Shown in pieces: positions 1-4,963 of a stretch of 5,965 nt of DNA (positions are counted from its first letter, which is position 1; each line of letters starts with the position of its first letter). The notes under the pieces are model-generated. The model did no database searches and was not told where the DNA came from. It worked only from the letters and a program-made list of their open reading frames with translations. This DNA is from Rubrobacteraceae bacterium (GTDB lineage: Bacteria; Actinomycetota; Rubrobacteria; Rubrobacterales; Rubrobacteraceae). The stretch lies in assembly GCA_013698525.1 (NCBI GenBank), contig JACCSM010000341.1, positions 1-5,965 of the forward strand, written 5' to 3'. The position numbers and the translations under genes were made by a program.

Positions 1-90
1 TACCAGGCCCACATCGGCCTCGACGCCACGATTCCTGCAGTTCTCCTCGACGGCTCTCGCGTTCTCGCGGATGTATTTGAGACTTAGCAC
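1..90 (-). CDS. serS: Seryl-tRNA synthetase, N-terminal fragment (runs off left edge)
   Basis: Only the first 30 codons are present. They read MLSLKYIRENARAVEEN and then a CRNRGVEAD stretch, which matches the very conserved opening of bacterial seryl-tRNA synthetases (M-L-D-x-K-x-I-R-E-N-P-x-x-V...x-x-R-G). This part begins the N-terminal domain that forms the long antiparallel coiled-coil arm gripping the variable arm of tRNA-Ser; the class II catalytic domain lies outside the window. The enzyme charges tRNA-Ser with serine in the cytoplasm. The start is GTG at 90-88, supported by a strong purine tract GGAGGGAGG at 103-95 just upstream. The gene is the last of the leftward genes, separated from the methyltransferase gene by 89 bases filled with repeats. 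No T-box leader is evident in that short spacer. Identification rests on the N-terminal motif alone, but that motif is distinctive. Confidence 0.85.
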   Translation of the reverse strand, partial: MLSLKYIRENARAVEENCRNRGVEADVGLV

Positions 91-114
91 GACGCCTCCC
101 TCCGGTCGGCGGCT

Positions 115-146
115 TGTCAGCACTTCAGCTAGTCAGCATTTCAGCT
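115..146 (-). repeat. Two tandem 16-nt AGCTGAARTGCTGACW units
   Basis: Read on the minus strand, 146-131 is AGCTGAAATGCTGACT and 130-115 is AGCTGAAGTGCTGACA, two adjacent units differing at two positions. A degenerate partial unit lies further upstream (about 152-147). The same unit occurs on the plus strand at 728-743, on the other side of the methyltransferase gene, so the two sites are inverted relative to each other. Over 22 bases (minus 146-125 versus plus 728-749) they agree at 21. No coding function is visible. The tract fills most of the spacer between the methyltransferase stop and the serS ribosome site, so it may be transcribed as part of the serS leader. Confidence 0.75.
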
Positions 147-174
147 TGTCAGTCCTCCCACTTGCTGACCAGCT
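143..174 (-). other. Imperfect hairpin just after the methyltransferase stop
   Basis: Arms 143-152 (AGCTTGTCAG) and 165-174 (CTGACCAGCT) pair over ten positions with one internal mismatch (147/170), leaving a 12-base loop. On the leftward transcript it begins 5 nt after the TAA stop of the methyltransferase gene. It has no T-run after it and is only moderately GC-rich, so it is not a convincing intrinsic terminator. It may act as a transcript-end stabiliser or a leader hairpin for serS, or may simply be a by-product of the repeat words it is made of. Confidence 0.4.
164..174 (+). repeat. 11-nt direct repeat, left copy (GCTGACCAGCT)
   Basis: GCTGACCAGCT occurs here and, identically and in the same orientation, at 721-731. 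The two copies sit just outside the two ends of the methyltransferase gene: 5 nt beyond its stop and 25 nt beyond its start. The word is partly self-complementary (AGCT at one end pairs with part of the other copy), which contributes to the local hairpin. Confidence 0.6.
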
Positions 175-179
175 TTATA

Positions 180-695
180 TTAGCCTGCCAGATCTTTCAG
201 CGCCCGGTTCTCTGTTCTGATACGCACGTAGAGCAACGCGGCGTTCAGTAGCGAGAAGACGACCGCTGTTATCCAGGCGCCGAAGATGAGCGGGAACGTC
301 AGGACCTCCACGGCGACGACGACGTAGTTGGGATGGGGGAAGTAGCGGTACGGTCCGCTGCGGCCGAGCTTTCCGCCTGGCAGGACGAGGATTCTTGTGT
401 TCCAGTTCATCCCCAGAGAGAAGATAGCCCAGTACCGTAGCGGTTGGACGAGCAGAAACGCCGCCAGTGGCAAAGGCCACCATACAGGAGGCTCGGGTCC
501 GCGCAGAAGGCCCTCAATGAGCGTCGAGACTAGCCACAAAGCATGGACGGCGACCATAATAGGATAGTGACCACTCCCGCGCTCGACCGCCCCGCGAGCC
601 CGAAGCCTCCGCTCGTTCCGCCGCGAGTAAATGAGCTCCAACAAGCGCTGGAACCCGACAAACATCACGCCGACTACGAGCAATACGATGTTCAA
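180..695 (-). CDS. Isoprenylcysteine carboxyl methyltransferase-family (BpsB/SrsB-like) membrane methyltransferase
   Basis: The 171-residue protein is hydrophobic, with likely membrane segments near residues 1-22, 44-63, 74-93 and a helical hairpin at about 125-156. The C-terminal half carries the ICMT/PEMT signature: GPYRYFPHPNY at 114-124, Glu129, and the R-x-R-x-E-N-x-x-L motif at 158-166, which bind S-adenosylmethionine in this family. ICMT enzymes methylate carboxyl or hydroxyl groups of membrane-embedded lipids. Because a type III polyketide synthase lies directly upstream on the same strand, the closest functional models are Bacillus BpsB (YpbQ), which methylates alkylpyrones made by BpsA, and Streptomyces SrsB, which methylates alkylresorcinols. 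The substrate here is thus inferred to be the synthase product. The start is TTG at 695-693, preceded by GGGAGGGG only a few bases away; the next in-frame Met is residue 11, inside the first helix, so TTG is preferred. The gene is bracketed on both sides by repeats. Confidence 0.82.
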   Translation of the reverse strand: MNIVLLVVGVMFVGFQRLLELIYSRRNERRLRARGAVERGSGHYPIMVAVHALWLVSTLIEGLLRGPEPPVWWPLPLAAFLLVQPLRYWAIFSLGMNWNTRILVLPGGKLGRSGPYRYFPHPNYVVVAVEVLTFPLIFGAWITAVVFSLLNAALLYVRIRTENRALKDLAG

Positions 696-719
696 AGCCC
701 CTCCCGACCCATCACAAAA

Positions 720-751
720 AGCTGACCAGCTGAAGTGCTGACTAGCTGACC
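720..751 (+). repeat. AGCTGA-type repeat block upstream of the methyltransferase gene
   Basis: The block reads AGCTGACC (720-727), AGCTGAAGTGCTGACT (728-743) and AGCTGACC (744-751): a full 16-nt unit flanked by two identical 8-nt partial units. It contains the right copy of the direct repeat GCTGACCAGCT (721-731). The 16-nt unit is inverted relative to the copies at 115-146. It lies between the polyketide synthase stop and the methyltransferase start, so the leftward transcript reads through it. Confidence 0.75.
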
Positions 752-753
752 GC

Positions 754-781
754 TCAGGTGCTGAGGGCCCTCAGCACCTGA
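754..781 (-). terminator. Perfect 28-bp palindrome overlapping the polyketide synthase stop codon
   Basis: Positions 754-767 and 768-781 are exact reverse complements, built around TCAGGTGCTGAGGG and its complement. As RNA it would form a very GC-rich 12-bp stem with a GGCC tetraloop. It contains the stop TGA (773-771) and the last sense codons of the type III polyketide synthase. It also contains the word GTGCTGA (758-764, and inverted at 777-771), the same word found in the neighbouring 16-nt repeats, so it appears to be derived from the same repeat family. No T-run follows on either strand, so it is not a textbook intrinsic terminator. It could cause partial termination, or protect the upstream message and so lower methyltransferase expression relative to the synthase. 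Confidence 0.55.
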
Positions 782-1823
782 AAAACACATGCTCCGCGGA
801 GAATCCGGGACCCATGGCCGAGAGCACGCCGAGTTCTTCCTTCGCGAACTCTCCACCTTCGAGGAAGCGTTCCAGGATAAAGAGAACGGTGACGCTCGAC
901 ATATTGCCGCAATCGCGCAGCACATCCCGGCTCGTGGTGAGTCCGCCGGCTTGCAGGCCGAGCGCCTCCTCGAAGGCGTCTAGGACTTTAGAACCGCCGG
1001 GATGGAGCACGAAGTGTTTGATCTCGTCGAAGTCGAGGCCCAGAGAGTTACAGGCCTCCTCCAGGTTGTCGCGAAACTTCTCTCGCACGATGGTCGGGAC
1101 GCTCTTGGAGAGCTGCACTTTCAGGCCCGTCTCCACGAGGTCCCAGCCCATTACGGCCTCAGTATCTGGCCAGGTGGTGCTGTAGCTTCCGAGCACTTCG
1201 GGGCCTGTGCTACCTCCGAGCAGCACGGCGGCGGCGCCGTCGGCGAAGAGGCTCGTGGAGATGAGGTTGCTCTTCGAACGGTCGCCCCGCTGGAAGGTGA
1301 GGCCCGAGAGTTCGACGGCCACGAGGAGGATAAGCTGGTCGGGGTAGAGACGCGCGTGTTCGGCGGCGCGGGCGATACCTGCCGCCCCAGCCGAGCAGCC
1401 GAGGCCCCAGATCGGGACGCGCCGCGTGTGCTCGGAGAGACCGAGGCGGAAGATCAGCTTCGAGTCGATGGAAGGCGTCGAGATCCCGGTCGTCGAGACG
1501 AAGAAGATCGCACCGACCTCGTCGGGCCCGGCCCCGACCCTGTCCAGCGCCCGCCTCGCTGCCTTCTCGGAGAGGTCGAGAGCGTGCTCGACGTAGAGGG
1601 CGTTCTTCTCGGGGAAGGTGTGGTCTCGCTCGAACCACTCTACGGGCACGCAGAAGTAGCGGTTCTCTACGTGGACGTTGTCGAAGATCGGGAGCAGCCG
1701 CTCGAAGTCACCGTGGCCGCGTGAGAACATGCCCCTGGCGAACGTCTTCGCCTCCTCCTGCCCGACGCGGTGGGGCGGCAGGGCGCTGGCGACGGAGAGG
1801 ATCCTAGGCATTCCCTCGCTCAA
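771..1823 (-). CDS. Type III polyketide synthase (BpsA/chalcone synthase-like)
   Basis: The 350-residue length is normal for this homodimeric thiolase-fold family, which extends acyl-CoA starters with malonyl-CoA without an acyl carrier protein. The catalytic triad is complete: Cys143 in [11 protein letters not shown], His274 in HPGGSKV and Asn307 in [12 protein letters not shown]. The GPGFSAE motif near the C-terminus (338-344) is the family's conserved G-x-G loop. Bacterial members beside an ICMT-type methyltransferase (Bacillus BpsA-BpsB, Streptomyces SrsA-SrsB) use long fatty acyl starters to make alkylpyrones or alkylresorcinols; which of these is made cannot be read from sequence. The TTG start at 1823-1821 overlaps the TGA stop of the nitroreductase gene in TTGA, implying translational coupling. 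ATG at codon 5 is an alternative, but its GAGGGA purine tract touches it directly, too close to work well. The last codons and the stop lie inside a perfect palindrome. Confidence 0.92.
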   Translation of the reverse strand: MSEGMPRILSVASALPPHRVGQEEAKTFARGMFSRGHGDFERLLPIFDNVHVENRYFCVPVEWFERDHTFPEKNALYVEHALDLSEKAARRALDRVGAGPDEVGAIFFVSTTGISTPSIDSKLIFRLGLSEHTRRVPIWGLGCSAGAAGIARAAEHARLYPDQLILLVAVELSGLTFQRGDRSKSNLISTSLFADGAAAVLLGGSTGPEVLGSYSTTWPDTEAVMGWDLVETGLKVQLSKSVPTIVREKFRDNLEEACNSLGLDFDEIKHFVLHPGGSKVLDAFEEALGLQAGGLTTSRDVLRDCGNMSSVTVLFILERFLEGGEFAKEELGVLSAMGPGFSAEHVFFRC

Positions 1824-2644
1824 CGTTTTTCCGTCCGAGTCTGCATGGCCAGGTCAGGCTCGGAGTCGGGCTCATGGTTCTCGCAGGTGTCACGGAAGAC
1901 GTACTGCGAGATACGCTTACGCTGTTGGCTCGACCAGTCGATCGTCGGCCGCCGTTGCTCCTTCGGTACGTACCCGAGCCGATAGACGGCCATCAGCTCC
2001 AGGTCGTCGGGAACCTTCAGCAGCCTCTTCATCCGCTCCCAGTTCTCGGGAATCTCCATCGGCGTCGAGACGAACTGGATGCCCATACCAAGCTCCGTCG
2101 TGGTGAGCCAGATGTTCTCGACGGCGGCGCCGATCCCGAAGATGGAGTAGAAACCCGAAAGCTCGCCGGGACGGTACTCGGTCTTGTCGAGGAGTACAGC
2201 CAGCAGGAGCGGCGAGCCTGCGACGAGCTTCCTGTTGTCCTCGCCCAGGGTCTTTGGGACGCCGAAGCGGTTCATCACGGCCTGCCCCGTGTTCGAGAAG
2301 ATCTGGCGCGAGAAAGGTTTGAGGACGCCTGGCATCTGGTCGAAGTGGATGCCGTCGCGCTTCTCGTCCATCTCGGCCTCCGAGAAACGGAAGTAGGGCC
2401 TGTAGCGCTTCCAGAACGTGCCCTCCTCCAGAAGACGCGTCATGCTCTCGCCGCTTATCCTTGCGACCTCATCTATGGTCCCGCGGTCGTCGACGAGCAC
2501 GAAGCGCCAGGGCTGGCTGTTGAAGTGGGAAGGGGCCATCGCGGCGACCTCGACGAGCATGCGTTGGTGCTCGGGCTTGACGGGGTCTGGCAGGAACGGA
2601 CCGTTCGTGGTCTTGCGGCTCTTGAGGACCTCCAGGAAATCCAA
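1820..2644 (-). CDS. Nitroreductase-family FMN oxidoreductase
   Basis: The 274-residue protein has the landmarks of the FMN-dependent nitroreductase fold. These are the N-terminal SRKTTNGPF phosphate-binding segment (9-17), [12 protein letters not shown] (37-48, the family's A-P-S-x-x-N-x-Q-P-W-x-F), the helix [19 protein letters not shown] (170-188), and a closing [14 protein letters not shown] (221-234). Members transfer electrons from NAD(P)H to quinones, nitro compounds or enoyl-type substrates, or act as dehydrogenases. It is longer than the common 180-220 residues because of an inserted stretch at about 60-135 and a polar C-terminal tail after about 250. Its stop overlaps the polyketide synthase start by 4 nt, so the two are probably co-expressed; a redox tailoring step on the polyketide lipid is a reasonable inference, not shown. 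The TTG start at 2644-2642 has an excellent AGGAGG five bases upstream, which overlaps the end of the preceding gene. No in-frame ATG is near. Confidence 0.87.
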   Translation of the reverse strand: MDFLEVLKSRKTTNGPFLPDPVKPEHQRMLVEVAAMAPSHFNSQPWRFVLVDDRGTIDEVARISGESMTRLLEEGTFWKRYRPYFRFSEAEMDEKRDGIHFDQMPGVLKPFSRQIFSNTGQAVMNRFGVPKTLGEDNRKLVAGSPLLLAVLLDKTEYRPGELSGFYSIFGIGAAVENIWLTTTELGMGIQFVSTPMEIPENWERMKRLLKVPDDLELMAVYRLGYVPKEQRRPTIDWSSQQRKRISQYVFRDTCENHEPDSEPDLAMQTRTEKR

Positions 2645-2653
2645 CTCAGCCTC

Positions 2654-2962
2654 CTAAAGCATCCATACGAATCCTGTAATGTAGAGGATCATGGCCCCGC
2701 TGGCGAGCGCGGCGTGTCCAGGTGTTCCGGCCCGCACCCGCGGGAGCACGAAGAAGAGAGCCAGGACAGGCAGCAGGGCCCAGCGGTAGGGCGCGTCCTG
2801 CAGGAATCCGACGCTGGCCGCGACGGCGGCGGAGGCGAAGACCGCGAAGAACAGGGCGTGGTGGAGCCAGCGAAAAGGCTTCGTGTCGACGATGCGAAAC
2901 TGCACGAGTACGCCGAGCGCGAAGTTCGCAAGAAAGAGGATCATCGCGACGTAGAAGATCAA
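2654..2962 (-). CDS. Small four-helix membrane protein, function unknown
   Basis: I do not recognise this 102-residue protein. It is strongly hydrophobic, with four likely transmembrane helices at about 1-21, 33-54, 60-75 and 84-102. Short charged links (RIVDTKPFR, QDAPYR, PRVRAG) separate them, and a His-His pair sits at 34-35 at the start of helix 2. It fills the membrane almost edge to edge with no soluble domain. It is the first gene of the leftward unit: its TAG stop is 9 nt from the nitroreductase start and overlaps that gene's AGGAGG. The TTG start at 2962-2960 has GGAGG eight bases upstream, a better case than Met7, which lies inside helix 1. By position it may anchor, or pass electrons or substrate to, the flavoprotein and the polyketide enzymes. 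This is inference from operon structure only; the His pair could bind a cofactor, but nothing else in the sequence says so. Confidence 0.75.
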   Translation of the reverse strand: MIFYVAMILFLANFALGVLVQFRIVDTKPFRWLHHALFFAVFASAAVAASVGFLQDAPYRWALLPVLALFFVLPRVRAGTPGHAALASGAMILYITGFVWML

Positions 2963-2990
2963 TGCTCGCTCCTCCGACTCATCCTGGAGG

Positions 2991-2996
2991 GTTATA
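2991..2996 (-). promoter_or_regulatory. Candidate -10 (TATAAC) for the leftward operon
   Basis: On the minus strand TATAAC at 2996-2991 fits the -10 consensus at five of six positions and would start transcription about 20 nt before the TTG of the small membrane protein, leaving room for its GGAGG site. No good -35 is seen: CTGTCG or a shifted hexamer 15-17 nt upstream matches poorly, which is common for regulated promoters in GC-rich genomes. GCCTGTG sits directly upstream of it. Confidence 0.45.
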
Positions 2997-3080
2997 GCAC
3001 AGGCTCGGCCCCGACAGGTGTGTGCCCCTCCCCAGGTACGGCTGTGAATCCCACGCGCCGGAGTCGCCGGGGGCCTGTGA

Positions 3081-3089
3081 TGCTAAGAT
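3081..3089 (+). promoter_or_regulatory. Candidate extended -10 (TGCTAAGAT) for the ketosynthase unit
   Basis: TGCTAAGAT contains TAAGAT, a four-of-six match to the -10 consensus, with the TG of an extended -10 one base ahead. It would place the transcription start near 3096, about 30 nt before the ATG at 3128. The -35 region (around 3061-3066, GAGTCG) is poor, so the call depends on the extended -10 form. GCCTGTG lies just upstream (3073-3079), mirroring the opposite promoter. Confidence 0.35.
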
Positions 3090-3127
3090 TCGTAGTTCGA
3101 GGATCTTGGATTCTGCTAGGGGGCGGG

Positions 3128-4369
3128 ATGGCGAACAGGCGCCCGGAGGCTTACATAACGGGGATCGGCGTGGTCACCCCGATAGGAGTAGGGCGAAAGA
3201 GGCTCTGGAGCTCGCTCCTGGCCAACGAGAGCGGGGCCGGCCCCATAACGCTCTTCGATCCCGAGGCCTTCGAGGTGCGCATCGCCGCCGAGTGCACAGA
3301 CTTCGACCCCGAGAGCTTTATGGACAGGAAAGTGGCGGCCAGAACAGACCGATTCGGGCAGATGGGCCTCGCCTCGGCCAAGCTAGCCCTCGAAGACGCA
3401 GGCGCCTGGGACGTGCTCAACCACAACCCAGAGCGGGTCGGCCTCATCTTGGGCAGCGGCATCGGGGGCGTTACGAGTATGGAGACGACCCAGGCGACCA
3501 TAGACACCAAAGGACCTTCCCGCGTAAACCCCTTTTCCGTAACCAAGATAATGCCCAACTCCGCAGCCGCCCACGTAGCCATACAGCTTGGCGTGCAGGG
3601 ACCCTCGATCACTGGCGCGCTCGCCTGCACCTGCGGCACGGACATGATGGGGCTCGGCTACGACTTGATCCGGCGCGGCGACGCCGACATCGTGCTCTGC
3701 GGCGCTTCGGAGGCCAGCCTGACGCCAGTTATAGTCGCCGGATTCATAGCCATGCGGGCGATGAGCCGCCGCAATGACGACCCCGAGGGGGCGTGCAGGC
3801 CCTACGACTTCGACCATTCCGGGTTCCTGATCGGCGAGGCGTCGGCCGTGATGGTCCTGGAGAGCGCCGAGTCCGTAGGACGCCGCGGGTCCGAGCCGTA
3901 CGCGAAGATCACCGGCATCGGCCGCACCACCGATGCCTACAACCTCACTGACCCGGATCCGAAGGGCTTCGGCATCATGCGGGCCATGCAGCTCGCCGTC
4001 GCCGACGCCGGACTGAGAGGGGAGCAGATCGGCTACATAAATCCGCACGGCACGGGTACGGTGGCCGGTGACGGCCCCGAGTCGCAGGCGATGGCCGAGA
4101 TCAACCCCAACGTCAGGGTCTCGGCCACCAAATCCACCCTGGGTCACTCTCTGGGCGCGACCGGCGCCGTCGAGACTGCGATCTGCGCCCTGGCCGTCAA
4201 GGAGAGGACGATACCCCCGATGAGGAACCTTACGAAGGTAGCGGAAGGCTGCGCCGACCTCGACTACGTCGTCGACGAGCCGCGCGAGGCGCCCGACCTC
4301 GAAGCCGCCCTCTGCGCCAACCTCGGCGTCGGCGGCCACAACGCAGCGGTCGTCCTGGAACGAGCCTGA
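3128..4369 (+). CDS. Beta-ketoacyl-ACP synthase (FabF/KAS II type)
   Basis: The 413-residue protein is a full-length condensing enzyme that joins malonyl-ACP to an acyl chain in fatty acid or polyketide synthesis in the cytoplasm. The Cys-His-His triad is present: Cys167 in ALACTCGTD, His307 in NPHGTGTVAGD and His340 in KSTLGHSLGATG, with Lys335 in the usual place. Two details differ from standard FabF. The residue two after the nucleophile, normally Ser or Thr, is a second cysteine (Cys169). The C-terminal loop reads NLGVGGHN, so Val401 replaces the usual gatekeeper Phe of the G-F-G-G motif. Start: MANRRPEAYITGIG at 3128 fits the family N-terminus, with a G-rich AGGGGG shortly upstream. The reading frame stays open for 418 codons further upstream, but that part is antisense to real genes. 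The gene is divergent from the polyketide synthase operon and is followed after 8 nt by the peroxiredoxin. It may be a specialised paralogue rather than the housekeeping fabF. Confidence 0.92.
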   Translation: MANRRPEAYITGIGVVTPIGVGRKRLWSSLLANESGAGPITLFDPEAFEVRIAAECTDFDPESFMDRKVAARTDRFGQMGLASAKLALEDAGAWDVLNHNPERVGLILGSGIGGVTSMETTQATIDTKGPSRVNPFSVTKIMPNSAAAHVAIQLGVQGPSITGALACTCGTDMMGLGYDLIRRGDADIVLCGASEASLTPVIVAGFIAMRAMSRRNDDPEGACRPYDFDHSGFLIGEASAVMVLESAESVGRRGSEPYAKITGIGRTTDAYNLTDPDPKGFGIMRAMQLAVADAGLRGEQIGYINPHGTGTVAGDGPESQAMAEINPNVRVSATKSTLGHSLGATGAVETAICALAVKERTIPPMRNLTKVAEGCADLDYVVDEPREAPDLEAALCANLGVGGHNAAVVLERA

Positions 4370-4377
4370 GGAGGGGC

Positions 4378-4950
4378 ATGGAAAGCCAGAGGAACATCTA
4401 CGAAGTGCCACAGAGCCTACCCGATCCGGAAGACGACGGCGCCTGCGCCCACCTCCCAGGGATGCGGCTGCCTTCCGTCTCCCTGATATCCACGGCGGGA
4501 GACCTCGTGGACCTCTCGACGTTGGCGGGGACGACCATCGTATACTGCTACCCGCTTACGGGGGGCCCTGACCAGGATCTACCACCAGGGTGGGACGACA
4601 TCCCAGGCGCCCGTGGCTGCACCCCGCAGTCGTGCGCCTTCCGTGACCACCACGCGGAGCTCGAGAAGCTGGGCGCAAGGGTCTTCGGCCTGAGTACCCA
4701 GGATACCGCCTACCAGCACGAGGCCGCAGAACGGCTGCGTCTTCCGTTCCGCTTGTTGAGCGACGAGAAGCTAGAGTTCGCGAGGGCCCTGGATCTGCCG
4801 ACGTTCGAGGCCGAAGGCATGACCCTCATAAAGCGCCTGACCCTCGTCGTCGAGGATGGGAAGATCCTGAAGGTCTTCTATCCCGTGTTCCCTCCGGGCA
4901 GGAACGCCGAAGATGTACTGAGTTGGCTCTCCGAACGCATTACGAGCTAG
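4378..4950 (+). CDS. Peroxiredoxin of the PrxQ/BCP-like redoxin type
   Basis: This 190-residue thioredoxin-fold protein reduces peroxides through a reactive cysteine. The segment GCTPQSCAFRDHHAEL matches the PrxQ/BCP motif G-C-T-x-x-x-C-x-F-R-D. Cys81 would be the peroxidatic cysteine and Cys86, five residues on, the resolving one, so the protein should cycle through an internal disulfide reduced by thioredoxin. Between the strand TTIVYCYPL (52-60) and Cys81 there is a longer loop (TGGPDQDLPPGWDDIPGARG) than in E. coli BCP, and there is an N-terminal extension of about 25 residues. A further Cys57 lies in the strand and Cys23 in the extension. No signal peptide is seen. Start ATG 4378 follows GAGGAGGGG by a few bases, right after the ketosynthase stop. 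Co-transcription with the ketosynthase and LarE genes is likely from spacing. Protection of the cell or of reactive thiol and iron-sulfur enzymes nearby is plausible but unproven. Confidence 0.87.
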   Translation: MESQRNIYEVPQSLPDPEDDGACAHLPGMRLPSVSLISTAGDLVDLSTLAGTTIVYCYPLTGGPDQDLPPGWDDIPGARGCTPQSCAFRDHHAELEKLGARVFGLSTQDTAYQHEAAERLRLPFRLLSDEKLEFARALDLPTFEAEGMTLIKRLTLVVEDGKILKVFYPVFPPGRNAEDVLSWLSERITS

Positions 4951-4963
4951 AGAGGACGTGTAG

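Noticed and set aside
91..179. T-box or other tRNA-sensing leader in front of serS
   Set aside because: The spacer is only 89 bases and is filled by 16-nt repeats. No T-box consensus or anti-terminator plus terminator pair is visible.
174..182. AT-rich TAATATAAA on the minus strand as a promoter for serS
   Set aside because: It resembles a -10, but no acceptable -35 lies at the right distance, and the bases also form the methyltransferase stop codon; too weak to list as a feature.
115..780. CRISPR array formed by the repeated AGCTGA/GTGCTGA words
   Set aside because: The units are tandem or clustered without unique spacers of constant length, and a complete gene lies between the two clusters.
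754..781. Canonical rho-independent terminator
   Set aside because: The stem is strong, but neither strand has a T-run after it, so only a looser terminator or hairpin call is supported.
1002..1724. 240-codon plus-strand open frame opposite the type III polyketide synthase
   Set aside because: Arg/Glu/Gly-rich antisense translation without domain signatures; the minus-strand frame carries the full catalytic triad.
1874..3127. Open reading frame of 418 codons upstream of and in frame with the ketosynthase start, giving an apparent 831-residue fusion protein
   Set aside because: It is antisense to the nitroreductase and small membrane protein genes, which have clear family motifs or membrane helices and good ribosome sites. 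Its translation is charged, low-complexity sequence without recognisable motifs, as expected for the reverse frame of GC-rich genes.
3383..4411. 342-codon minus-strand open frame across the ketosynthase gene
   Set aside because: Shadow of the real ketosynthase frame caused by third-position GC bias. It has no recognisable motif and runs over the peroxiredoxin start.
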